Shown here piece after piece: positions 51,112 to 62,392 of a stretch of 64,000 bases of DNA. Below the pieces are notes generated by a model that did not search any database, had not been told where the DNA came from, and saw only the letters and a program-made list of their open reading frames with translations. Both the position numbers and the translations under genes were made by a program. Every line of letters begins with the position of its first letter. Position 1 is the stretch's first letter. Origin of the DNA: Paramecium octaurelia (taxonomy: Eukaryota > Ciliophora > Oligohymenophorea > Peniculida > Parameciidae). Where the stretch lies: the NCBI GenBank assembly GCA_905182995.1, contig CAJJDP010000140.1, forward strand, positions 186,001-250,000. Direction: 5' to 3'.

Positions 51112-51902
51112 TCACTACTTCTCCAATTACTAAGTAAGCTCCTCGATCCGACACTTCAATTTCACCACCTACAACCCGTACATCTATAACATCTTCCCCG
51201 AATCACTACCCTAACACAAATTGTTTCACTTTCGTACATTTTATTTCTAGACGATCCTCTTCAACTCCTCATTCTCCATCCTCAGCAATTTCAACTCCGA
51301 GTTCGCTGCCTACTCAATCTTCGGCAGAAACCCACTCGAATTACCCTTCCTCTAAATCTCCTACTTCAACTCTGCGTTCTCCGCCTCCAAGGATTGCAGC
51401 TGTCTCCTCATCGCCCCCAACTTCTACAGCAAATCCTGATTGTCCCTCTGCGCCTACTCCAACACCTGACGAGGATTGTTGTTCGCCCTCGGCTCCACAG
51501 ATTTCCTCTTACTATATTATTTGAATTGTTTTCACATACTCCTGTTTTTTCTGCACCTGTTGAGTTTACGAAAATTGCTACTACGACCTCTATTGCCCTT
51601 GGACTCTCGTCGGCTAATTCGCTTGCTTTTTCGCTAGATTTTACTGCATCTTCTCATTCAGATCCTTCAAACTTTGCGGTTGTTGCTTCCCAATTTGAGT
51701 CATGCCTGATTGAGCCCTCTGATTGTGTTGCGGAGGCTTCTCCCTCACAAAAGACTGACTCGTTTGCAATCGCTATTCAAAATCCTCAATATCCATCTGA
51801 GACACCATATCCTAATCATCCGAAAACTCCTCCTTATTCTGTTCATCGATTAACTACTATAACTCGTCTTTTCTCTAATATTATAAATAGATTACGATCC
51901 AT
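51112..51902 (-). CDS. Coiled-coil, Gln-rich protein
   Basis: Three introns (25, 28, 27 nt) and possibly a fourth in-phase one near the start give about 230 residues ending at TGA 51112. The N-terminal half is Gln-rich (KDLNEKMQQNLAKKQANQ). A basic patch (KRKSVEPRANNNPRQ) precedes a leucine heptad stretch LLQKLGAMRRQLQSLEAENA and a second helix ELKLLRMENEELKRIV. It is unusually GC-rich for the window. The basic-leucine arrangement recalls bZIP factors, but the bZIP basic signature is missing, so only coiled coil is claimed. Confidence 0.68.
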
Positions 51903-52388
51903 TCACAACTTTTTTTGTTTAGAATAATGAATAAAAAAATTATAATAATAAGTATTACTTTTCAAAATCTCAATCAATTTATTGTCAATCCCCCACAAAT
52001 AACCAATTAAATCACTATGTGAATAACGCCTAAGTTACTTAATAAAGTTGTGTTATGAACAACAACTAATTGTATGAATAACTAAAAGTATTAATATATT
52101 GCTCACGATGAGGGAGAATTATTCATTTCAATACATTAAATAGGAGGTAATTTCAACATATTACATATAAATTGATTATATGTATGAACTCCACATATCC
52201 CCTTTTAGTATATAGCAACTACTTCAATCCTAATTATTAATATATTGAGTATTATCGAATAGACCTGAGACAAGGATTTAAAAAATGAGAATCTGGTTTA
52301 AAATTAAATAATATTGGATATTAAAGATATTAATATAAATATGGATTATTTTATTTATTTTTATTGAATAATAAAATTTATTTATTTA
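51903..52388. other. Divergent promoter spacer, no gene recognised
   Basis: About 490 bp between divergent starts of the coiled-coil gene and the phosphatase gene. AT-rich with no supported frame; presumably holds both promoters. Confidence 0.55.
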
Positions 52389-53132
52389 ATGAGTTCACCC
52401 AAAAAGCAATCAAGTAAAAGAGACGATCCCATCTCTTGTATTATTGAACCTTCAAAAGTACTTGGAGGATTGTATTTAGGCAACATGGAAGCTGCAAGTA
52501 TTTGTTAAATGAATTTAGGTGATCCATACACTTTATCTTAATATTAAATCAAAGCCATCTTGACTGTGTGTCCTCAGAGCATCCCCTCATCAACCAAGAT
52601 TAAGCTGAACTTCTATCATCAATGCATGGCTGACGACGAAGATGACTACCAAATAAGCAAGCACTTTGATGAATCATTTAGATTCATTGAAGCCTCTCGT
52701 AGATCAACAAATGTGTTGGTGCACTGCCAAATGGGGATATCAAGAAGTGCAGTTATCGTTTTGGCTTATCTAATAAAAAAGGACCTGATTGGGGCGAGAG
52801 AGGCTCTGGAGTATGTAGAATAAAGAAGGCCAATCATCTTCCCCAATAATGGGTTTTTGAGGCAACTGGGCACATTTGAAAGACAGGTGTTCAACGACTT
52901 GATAAACGAAGCGAATTGCAGTAGAAGGATTGCAAGTCCTAAGCAAGTGGAGAGAGAGTACAACAAGCAAAGGCAGCTTGATGAGGAATTCGAGATGAAA
53001 CTCCAGAGATTGAAGGAATCCAACAAGTAGCAGCAGCACTTCCATTACGAGCAATACACTATACCGAAGTCGAATGTCTACAGAAAACAGGAGAACACTT
53101 TATTTTCTAATTTATACTATAAACACTATTGA
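52389..53132 (+). CDS. Dual-specificity protein phosphatase
   Basis: A 240-residue cysteine-dependent phosphatase after removal of one 21-nt intron (after MEAA). Features in order: ILGGLYLGNM-type start of the fold (VLGGLYLGNMEAA), the general-acid loop MADDEDDYQISKHF, and the P-loop NVLVHCQMGISRSAVIVLAY with catalytic Cys and Arg, then RPIIFPNNGFLRQLGTFE. A charged helical C-terminal extension of about 80 residues follows. The layout is MKP/DUSP-like; substrate unknown. It ends 12 bp from the stop of the convergent gene. Confidence 0.92.
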
Positions 53133-53144
53133 AATTACATAATA

Positions 53145-53983
53145 TCATTAGTTCAGCTTGGTTTTGAGTATCACTCTTTGTAAGAGTCGGTTGTGTTCAG
53201 TGTACACCCTCGTAGGTTGAGACTTGATCTTTTTGTGTTGGCTCACTTGCACTGATCTGGGAGATTGGGAAGTCGTGACTTGATTCCTGGCCTCAGTAAG
53301 TATTTTGTCTAGGGCATTGTTGGTTTTGAACTTCGATTTCAATATAAATTATTAAGGTTCTAAAATTTTAGGTAGTAAGATACTGAACAGCATTTTGGGA
53401 CTTTGTTTTCTGGAGTAACTCGGAGTTAGGGTTTACTTGGCGTCTAAGACTTGTTCGAAGGAGGGTTGTCTAGTGAGAGACATGCATTCTTGTATTGAAC
53501 TTATTGTGGATGTGAATGAATACCTGGGAGTTTGTGCAATGATGTTCTGTTCAGCAATTTTAAAATCTTTAACTTTTTTCATAAATTGACTGTAATTATG
53601 ATTTAGGCTTGGTCCACTCTTTGAGAAAAGGTTGCGAGCAGAACTTTGGGATGGTAGAGTGGATTTTTCTGTAAATCCTTTATATAAGGGTGATTACTTA
53701 GATTTTGTATGATTACATTCGCCAATCTTTGCTTTTTGTGTTCAGCGAATTCGGAAATGATGTCATGAAAGAATTGGTACTTGTGTGATCTGCAACCACA
53801 CAGTTTTGAATAAGTAGATTGACACCTAAGTTTTTTTGGTAATTAGTCATAATCACTGGGAATTTCAAATGAATAATTCTTATGTTCATTTACCCTTTGA
53901 AACTCCTTTGTAATTCGTATATTTTGAACGACTTTGCTTGACTCTGTTTTAAATTTTCGATCAATTACATATGATTAAAACAT
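53145..53983 (-). CDS. Basic protein of unknown function
   Basis: Three introns (20, 24, 24 nt) leave exactly 257 codons. The product begins MFQSYVIDRKFKTESSKVVQ, has a Cys/His patch (LCGCRSHKYQFFHDIISEF), a Ser-rich middle (SQSSARNLFSKSGPSLNHNY) and a basic C-terminus (KSQPTRVYTEHNRLLQRV). No domain recognised. Frame continuity over four exons supports the gene. Confidence 0.68.
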
Positions 53984-54807
53984 AATTAATTATAAAATAC
54001 ATTCATTTTTTTTACTTTTACAACAATGTTACAATTTATTAATCAATTTAAAATGTTTGATAGATAGATAAATAAAAATCAAATAACTAAAACTCGGGAG
54101 ACACTTGATTCTCCAGTTAATTTAAAAACTAGAGAAGAATTATGAATATGTTCCCAACTCATCTGAGAATTAGAATATTATGGTAATCTTGTTTTGTAGT
54201 ATGATTGTAATATTCAAATTGGAGCAGTTCCATTGCAAATTATGTAGAATGTGTGTCATCCAAGTTTAGTTGCAATAAATCAACAATATTCAAAACTAGA
54301 CTATCCAAAATTATTGTATTGACTGATTGTTCAAAAACTCATGTTGATTTCTTACTTTATAAAAACCTTACTATTTTCTTTATATTAATATAAATAATCA
54401 TCAGTCTTTAGTCAGACTACCCGATTTGATAAGAAATACTATACTATCCTATGCTATGTTAGGTTTTCCACTCCTCTGCTAATCTAGTAAAATAGTTTCA
54501 AGTATTATCAAATATAATATGAGGAATTATTGATTCTGGATTCGAGTGCATATAATTTAGTGACGTAAGAAGCAGTAAGGTAAATAAAATTAATTAATCT
54601 AATAAAGAAGTAGAAAAATATATAGGTTCAAACAAATCAGTGGAGTCGAGAATTATCAGCAACAATATTTCTGATGTCGTGAGACATAATATCATCAGAG
54701 TTAGTAATGAGAAATGTTTAACATTATATTAATAAATTTCTATTCATAAACAATTTATGGGATTATTAACAATATATTTTTGCTGTCTATGTTTATTAAA
54801 ATAATTT
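53984..54807. other. AT-rich interval with a possible remnant
   Basis: About 820 bp. One plus-strand frame at roughly 54160-54310 reads as protein (IQIGAVPLQIMQNVCHPS, QQYSKLDYPKLLY) but has TGA immediately on both sides and no splice partner was found. The remainder shows nothing. Confidence 0.4.
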
Positions 54808-57248
54808 ATGATATAAAATTTCATTTAGAAAGTTTCTTATTGCGATACCTTTGGAGCGGAAGTGAAATTGAATTTCAGGAAAAAAGAAACCCATCAATCG
54901 CCATTTGGTGGATTTTGTACAATCATAATGGTGGTTGTTTTGGCCATCATTTTCATTCAAGGAGCAATTAGTCTCATCAAATAGGAATCATACACAGTAC
55001 AAATATTTGCTAATCTCTTGAGATCGCATAAAACAGAGTGCTGAACATCGACCCCCCATTAACCATGATCGACTACACCGATTTTATGATGGCTTTCCAG
55101 GTAGAAGATCCAATAATTAACGGAACCAAACAACTAATAGACTTTACGTACACTGAATATGAGTAAAACATAAACGATAATGGCACATTGAGTAAAACAG
55201 AAAAATACTCAACACCCCTTGAGAAGTGTACAATCAAGCATTTCCAGGACTTCAATGAATCCACCATCTACAATGTATCACTTATCATATGATTCTAGAA
55301 AATACTCAAAAATCAACTCAATGGCTATTACTGTCTGCCACTCAATTATACTCTAATTTTGTAAGGCACCTACAAATCCAATACATTTCAATATGGCAGA
55401 ATTACTGCTCTACTATGTTAAACTAGTTCCTGTTATTCCACTACTGAAATTCAATAATTATAACTCCTGGGTTATTTGAATAATAGTTTTAAAATCAACA
55501 CTTTAATGCTAAACCGAATCCCAAATTTAAATCTGGAATCAAATTACATTTCCCAAATCTACTCTGACTTCTATATTTCAGCCAAGTTTGGCCTCGAAAC
55601 CAAGACAGACATCTACCTTGAGAAACAGGCAATGACAGTGGACAATTCAGTTGTCCCAGGAATCCAAGACATAAACAACCAGCAAGTATTTTCCATAGTG
55701 GAAAACAAATTGGCACAACAATATGTGTATACCTCCAATTTTACTCAGGTTGCATCCTTTTACGTACGTCTTTCGCAATCTGAAACCCATCATTCCAAAC
55801 AATACTATCGTGTAGATGAACTCATCTCCTACGTTGGTGGCATAACTAAGTTCTTGGCCACTGTACTGGGTTATTTTATTCTTCGTTATAATCAGACTGG
55901 TCTGTAAATTAAAATGGCTAATGCATTGTATTAATTTGATATGCCAGAGAAGAAAAAGGGAGAACTAGTCTTCTCTTTTCAGTCCCTGGTTACTAAAATA
56001 ATAGACTCTATGAAGTCTGTTGACGATGTAGTTCAAAAATTTAAACATAGTGCTCATAGGGTTATTCACATGACAAGGGTTGCAACTGCATTAAAGTTTC
56101 CGATCAGCTCAACTCAACCTAACGAATCAGACAACGTAAGTGTGCATACAAACAAAGTGTAAGTCATTAGCAGCGATGTTCATTATGGGAACTTGAAATC
56201 AGAGAAATCTGTTGATTAATCTCATGAGAATCAACACCAACCCAATTTAGATAAGGATAAAGAGAAATTCTTAGATTAATTCATTAAGTTGATTTTGGAG
56301 AGCAAAAAGAAACTGTCTTTTGGTATCCTTTTTATAGTGAAACAAATGTGTGACTTATTCAAGAAGAATGGGACAGTCAATTATTAGGCTAAGATATTCG
56401 AAAAATCAAGGAAAATGATCTTGACAGACATGGACATTCTGGTTGTTATAAGCAAACTATAGGAAATTGAGAAGTTCAAGCACATCTTTCTCAATAAGAC
56501 TCAAAGGAAAGTATTTAATTACTTGCCGAAACCAGTTGTGTGTATCTCTGAGAATCTGAAGGAGGCCTAATAGGATAAAGTATCAAACAACGATTTGGCA
56601 AATAAAAAGAATGACATGCTCAAATTCAAGAGCAGTTCGAAGAGTCTCTTGGGAGGCAGACAGATTTATAATACAGAACGCAAATTCAAGACGTTGTACA
56701 AAGCCTATGAAAGTTTGGCCCTAGATGTTCATGATAATAATGAAGAGCTTGAACACCAATAGAATTACCATCAGGATCATGACAACAATGAGGATATGGA
56801 ACATCCTTCCAAAACTCATGAGGTTCACGAACACTCATTCAACAATAGAGTGAACCAAGAAAATTCATTGAATCAACGGTTGCTAAAGATGGTAGACACT
56901 ACAATTCAGTATAGTTTCAATTCTCTTGTTGAACTGGAAAAACTATCCAAATAAGCCAGAGATGCTAAGAACAAAAGGAAGAGAGTCAACACTCCAGCTC
57001 GCAAGAATCGTATGGCTCAATTAGATTCGCAGAACGAAGAAGAAGAAGAAGACGAGATTGATTGCATTTCTCTTAAAGGATCAAAGAAGGAGCAATTGAC
57101 AAAACGATCTCCTAATAGTTTGAATAGTTGTCACATTAAGAAAACTCATAATACTCTGGCTAGTAGTGCGAGACAACATCAAGAAATCAAATTAACGAAA
57201 GTCCTATCCAAATAAGACCTAATTGATATAGAAGTATATAGTTCATGA
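54808..57248 (+). CDS. Two-transmembrane ciliate family protein (large exoplasmic loop)
   Basis: Introns of 26 nt (after KQESYT) and 24 nt (after STIYN) leave 796 residues. The N-terminus has the family look: [17 protein letters not shown], then TM1 [21 protein letters not shown] roughly 300-residue loop with Cys and N-glycosylation sites follows, then the second hydrophobic segment [20 protein letters not shown] and a long charged cytoplasmic tail of about 440 residues. The same plan occurs in the gene at 62393-64000; I recall it as a large Paramecium family of unknown role. The start at 54808 was chosen as the ATG nearest the conserved opening. Confidence 0.82.
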
Positions 57249-57287
57249 TTATTTTTGTTTATCTCGATATTAATAAATTATTATAAA

Positions 57288-59171
57288 ATGTATGGCGACG
57301 ACGATCCACAGAGTGTGACCAAAATAAAATCGCATTTGGTGATAGATATGCAGAACCATAATGATATCATCAAGGAGAAATTGAGTGACCAGCCTAGAAA
57401 GGTGCTGATTTTGAATACAGGTGGAACCATATCAATGTTTCCATCTTAAACAGGATATGTCACAAAAACGGGTGCTTTGAAAAACTTTCTTCAAAACAAC
57501 CCATTCTCATGTGACATGGATTTTACCTACTTCAAGGCTACTGACGATTTCCTAATTACTCCTTTAACCGCCTTTAACCGAAGGATATGGTTCAAAGTGG
57601 AGGAATTGGAAAAGTTGCTTGATTCTTCCAACATGAATTCAGATGATTGGGTAACCATAGCAGAAAGGATCGAGAAAGCCTATAAACAATATGATAGCTT
57701 CATCATTTTGCATGGAACAGACACCATGGCATACACGGCCAGTGCTTTGTCCTTCATGTTCCAAAACCTTTCCAAGACTGTTATATTGACAGGCAGTCAA
57801 GTTCCTTTATCACAACCAAGAAACGATGGCTTTACTAATTTTCTGAATGCCCTTACTATCGCTGGCCATTTCACAATTCCAGAAGTACTAATATGTTTTT
57901 AGGACAAATTGTTGAGAGGTAATAGAGCTTAGAAAGTGAATTCTTCCTCTTTGGATTCGTTTGATTCCCCCAAATTCACTCCTTTAGGATATTTCGGAGT
58001 GAACATTAGCATTAAATGGGATATCATCCTGAAGAATCCAAATGAAGAAAATCTAATAGTGAACAAGAAATTCTGTACGAATATCAGTTTGATACGTCTG
58101 AATCCCTTGCTGAATCATATCACTCTAAATGAGATATTCAAGAACGAAAAGTTGAGAGGAGTCGTGATAGAAACATACGGAGCAGGCAACATGTAAACAG
58201 AGGAAAAGTTTTGTAATGAAATCGCTCAGGCAGCCAAAAGAGGAGTAGTCATAGTCAACATCTCTCAATGTCACACATCCTAGGTCGAAATGCTCTATGA
58301 GACAGGCATCATATTTGAGAACATGGGAGTGTATCACATATTTATATCAATTCAACTTTAGTATAAGCGGAGGAGATATGACATCCTAAGCAGCCTTCAC
58401 CAAACTGGGGTATTTATTGGGCAAGACTGACGACGTCGATAAGATAGAGGATGAATTTTAAAGGGATATTAGAGGAGAATTGACAGAGTCTGGCGGTGCA
58501 GCTGAGACTGAACCCTTCTTGATGGCCTTGTCGTCAGCCATCAAATAGCAGCACTCCAAAATAGATTTGAATAAAGATCTTGTGTTTCCAAATATCTTGT
58601 GTCAGATTTGTGTTCAGAAAAGGAAATTATCTTCGATGAAACTATCAAAGATTGTAAGGTCTATATTAAATGATAGGAAATCAATTATAAGGCTCAAGAC
58701 TATGACAAGAGAAGCATATTACATGTGGCTGCAAGGGAAGGGTCGCTGGAGATTGCTGAACTCATTTTGAGGAAATGCCCACAAATCGTCAACAATGTTG
58801 ATAGGTGGAAACATAGTCCCATGTATGAAGCTGTAATGGCTAAGAATACTCAGATGATCTAATTGCTCTTGAGATTCCAAGGCAAATTGATTGCTCCAAT
58901 CAAAGAGTTAACCCAACTCTTGATGTAGGATGTTGCGAATGGCAAAGAGGAGATGCTCAATCTCTTCTATGAAGCTGGTGAAAGAGATTTCACCCAATAC
59001 AGAACGGAGGACAACAGAACTGTTGCTCATTTGGCTGTGTCGGTTGGCAACGATGTCGCTTTGCAATTCCTCTCTAACCCGGGAGTGATTTTTGATTGGT
59101 AGGTCCAAGACAAGTTTGGCAGAATACCGAAAGACGAGAAACTTTTATAGAAAAGACTATTAAAAAGGTGA
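57288..59171 (+). CDS. ASPG: L-asparaginase with C-terminal ankyrin repeats (ASPG type)
   Basis: A 609-residue fusion like animal ASPG (60-kDa lysophospholipase), which hydrolyses L-asparagine. The asparaginase domain shows VLILNTGGTISMFPS with the catalytic Thr, FIILHGTDTMAYTASAL (second Thr/Asp), ILTGSQVPLSQPRNDGFTNF, GVVIETYGAGNM, VVIVNISQCHTSQV, and GGDMTSQAAFTKLGYLLG. After a 31-nt intron and another 23-nt intron the C-terminus contains ankyrin repeats, for example DKRSILHVAAREGSLEIAEL and DRWKHSPMYEAVMAKNTQMI. Substrate could be asparagine or lysophospholipid. Confidence 0.93.
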
Positions 59172-59246
59172 TTAAATCACATAAACATTTAAGCAATTAT
59201 ATTTTTAATTATATTAAGCATGTAACATTGCTGTTCTTTATGTGGG

Positions 59247-59846
59247 ATGTCACTTGGAACCTTAAAATAAGCGCTATTCTTGTTTCCTATAGAATTGAAG
59301 ACTCAATACAAAAATTTTTATATCCAACAAATAGTGTTGAAATTGATTACACTGCACAACCACTAACTCATACTCATCGATCACTTCATCCTGTTTCACA
59401 ACGAAAAACACATTTGCGAATTATGCTGGCAACTAATTCAATAAGGTTTCACTTGTTAGAAATGCCAAGTCTATAACTTTGTATAGAATGGACCAATAAA
59501 GCATTGCAATTTCTGTCAATCCAATCTCTGTTTATACTGTGGATCTCTACTTGACCTCTTTTCAACCTCCAAAGGCATTTGCTACTCCTGTTAGAAATAG
59601 GAATTTCTCTACTACAAAATAGCTTACATCGTAATGATCCTATTCGTTGGATTGCTTTTGCCCTACTTAGCCTTCAATTACTTGTTGACCAAATTCTTCG
59701 ACCCAATCCACCAATATGATTTTTGTAAGGATAGATTTTGTACTGCTCTGCTCCTCTTCATTTTGCTTTTCCCTCTTCTATTCCCCTACGCAATCATCTA
59801 GTTGATCTTTACAGGAATCAAATCCATCATCAGAAACTTTCGATGA
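59247..59846 (+). CDS. Small zinc-binding membrane protein (C1-like plus two TM)
   Basis: An intronless frame of exactly 200 codons. Residues about 65-145 contain a dense Cys/His pattern: HICELCWQLIQQGFTCQKC, HCNFCQSNLCLYCG, GICYSC. Spacing H-x..C-x2-C ... GFxCxxC resembles a C1/DC1-like zinc fold, but exact family is uncertain. Two long hydrophobic helices follow: KIAYIVMILFVGLLLPYLAF and ALLLFILLFPLLFPYAII, and a short basic tail. It lies 75 bp after ASPG. Function unknown. Confidence 0.75.
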
Positions 59847-60122
59847 CTTGATCTATTCATAGTACTGCATTTAAAATAATATAGAAATTTTCTTATTTAT
59901 ATAGAATCTGAACATCTTGTCCTCGTCCTCTCCCTGCAACTGCCCACTCCCAAACAACAATCAATCAGATTGCCACCTCTCGTTGTCAAAATATTAGGCC
60001 AATACAATAATATCGCAAAAAATTAGAGATACCAACTATCACCGAGAAATTGGAAAATATTAATTCCTTATTATTAATAACAGCCTGAAATGAGGAAATT
60101 TAATAAAACAATTTATCATAAT
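59847..60122. other. Convergent spacer, no clear gene
   Basis: The 276 bp between convergent 3' ends contain locally GC-rich sequence (about 59910-59980) and open frames on both strands, none with a recognisable start or motif. Confidence 0.45.
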
Positions 60123-60527
60123 TCATTCAAACCTTCTATTCAACCAGAACTATTGTATTGGCACTTCCTAATCATTCAACCTGAAATGCTACTAATATTC
60201 ACCAGCCACAAGCTCGTCACTTCGAATCATACTACCACATGCCATGATGAAACCAAAACTTCCCCCACTCACTATTACTGATATTGGAATCATAGATAAT
60301 TTTTTGTATTAAACTGCTGCCCACAATCCCGTAACTAATCCAAACCCACCTCCAACCAGTGATCCCATTATGAAACCTTACTTTGCGTACACTTAAACTT
60401 CTGCAAACTTTCTTTTCACTATTCGCCATTTCCTTTATCTCGCAGTCTCCGTTTATGGAGCCTCCAATCTATCCTTCAGATTTTGCTCAGACAGCAACTT
60501 CTCATATTCGTCTTCCTTGCCAGACAT
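60123..60527 (-). CDS. ROMO1: ROMO1/Mgr2-like mitochondrial inner-membrane protein
   Basis: An intronless 134-residue protein. ROMO1/Mgr2 are small two-helix inner-membrane proteins linked to the TIM23 translocase and ROS signalling. The diagnostic core is present: YAKQGFIMGSLVGGGFGLVT (first helix with GxxxG pattern) and ISVIVSGGSFGFIMACGSMI (second helix, SGGSFG matching the family SGGTFG). The N-terminus is charged (MSGKEDEYEKLLSEQN) and there is a C-terminal extension of about 40 residues not found in the animal protein. Confidence 0.85.
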
Positions 60528-60627
60528 AAAATTAAATATTTAATAATAAATTATAATAATTATCTCTTCTAAAACTCAATACATATTGAATAATGAGCAA
60601 TAACCATCTCATAAAATTCATTCAAGC

Positions 60628-60975
60628 ATGGCCAAACAAATAAAACTTTAATTGAACTCTTCAACCTTTAAGAAGTAAATATTAACTAACTTGAATTTTA
60701 AGATAGATTCCCACTTAACTGGGGTATCAAGATCCTATTGTTTACTTATTAGTAACTTTTCAAAGATTCGTTCTTTTTTCAATGAAAAACTCAAATAATC
60801 AATCAGGGATCTGATTTCATTTCAGAATTCATCAAATATGGAACCTTAAATTAACGAAATTTCTCTTTATCTCTATAAATATATATTCAATGCAATCACT
60901 TCTATCTTGAATAGAATTCATTATTAAAAGTTAAGTTTATCCTAAATGAATGAGATACACTCTACCTCATAATGA
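60628..60975 (+). CDS. Possible small helical protein
   Basis: An open frame of 115 residues starting MAKQIKLQLNSSTFKK; the second half (KIRSFFNEKLKQSIRDLISF, ISLYLYKYIFNAITSILN) has a helical, amphipathic character. It is 100 bp divergent from ROMO1. No homology recognised; 116 codons without TGA is suggestive but not proof in this base composition. Confidence 0.42.
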
Positions 60976-62392
60976 ATCACAATCATCTCCTTAGAAACTA
61001 GTTAAATATGCTTTTATTAATAAAAATAAATTTCTTCAATTTGTCAATTAATGAAAAATTAATCAACTTAATTTTATTTTGCATCCAGATATTAAAGATT
61101 TTATAATACATTAATACGTCAATCAATAAATTATAATGATAATTATTGCGATAGATTTAATTACACAAGCAAAATAATTAATAATAAATTTATATGCCAT
61201 ATATCATTCCGCAACTCTTTTCTATATATAATATTTTTTCAAAAGTAGTATTATTGATTTAATCACCTTAGCAATTAGCAAAATACCAAATCCAATTAAA
61301 CAAATGCAGTAGATTAAAGGAAACATTATCACAAATGACGACACGCAAATTATTTTCTAAGATTGTGTATACTAAATTTTTTCAAAGGTTTTAACTAATT
61401 TGCTTGCTAGATACTTAAAGGCTAGGCAAGGAAACATAAAAGCAAAAAACAATGAAAACAATTGTCGTGTTGAATTAGCACTATCTGACTGATGGAATTA
61501 GCAAAAAGTGCATAATCCATTCTATGAAAACAAATCAACTCTTCTAAAGCATTTCCTGCAATAAACAGCTTTGCAAAGGAAGCATATTTTTATCTCTTGT
61601 GTGCAATGATAGTTATAGGTATTGCATTTTTGACATTAAAATCCTTAATACATGAATGTCCAACATTCATCACATATGTCTTTGTTTATTATGTAGCAAA
61701 TGTGAGTATCTGATAAGCTAACCTGCTAAGTCTATTTTTCATTTAATTTTTAAGTCATTCTTCGAAAATAATTAGGTATTGTTCCGAATAACAAGTGCTT
61801 AGGGTATGATAAGATCCCTTTTAAGTTAAACTTATGTTTCTTGTTACATATACGGCATTATTTTTACATAATTATAGTAATAATATTATGTCAATTCAAT
61901 CTTTTATATATTATTATTAAATTTTAGGTGGAATAATAATTGATTCATTCTGAGTGCATATATTGATGATTCCAATTAATCATTAATAATATTATTAGAA
62001 ATCCTCCAATTTTCATTTATTTCAGACAATTATTTATCAAACATTGATATTATTAATAAAATTATACGCTCTAAAAACTTAATTCTCAAAAATTTTTCAA
62101 AAAATATTCTGTTCTAAAATTTAATTAAAACTAAAAATTAATGATTATTGTAACTAAAATTGTTAACCTGAATAAGATATTATCAAAATGTCAGAAAGAT
62201 TCATCAAAAGAAAAAAGCCTTTAATTTGAAGTGAAATAATTTGGATTCTAGCAAAGAATGGGTGAGTAGAAATTCTTGAATGTGGGAAGTGGTTCTTTTG
62301 AATTGTAGGATTGAAAACTGATTCAAGATTAATAAAGAAATTTCATCCTTTCGTTGACCTAATTTTCATTTGAATAGATAACATTAAATAAA
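60976..62392. other. AT-rich interval with one disrupted ORF
   Basis: About 1.4 kb of low-complexity AT-rich sequence. Apart from the disrupted frame at 61304-61609 nothing supportable was found. Confidence 0.45.
61304..61609 (+). pseudogene. Short gene remnant with one in-frame TGA
   Basis: From ATG 61304 the frame reads GNIITNDDTQIIFQDCVYQ and KVLTNLLARYLKARQGNIKA, meets TGA at 61490-61492, and continues in the same frame with equally protein-like sequence (NPFYENKSTLLKHFLQQTAL) to TGA 61607. No canonical intron removes the first TGA neatly. It may be a pseudogene or a coding gene with an unusual intron. Confidence 0.33.

Noticed and set aside
51112..51902. bZIP transcription factor
   Set aside because: There is a basic patch and leucine heptads, but the N-x-x-A-A-x-x-C/S-R basic signature is absent.
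51394..51927. 177-codon plus-strand standard-code ORF
   Set aside because: It is antisense to the coiled-coil gene 51112-51902, whose exons and introns fit together; its Pro/Ser/Thr-rich product is what antisense of Gln/Glu-rich coding gives.
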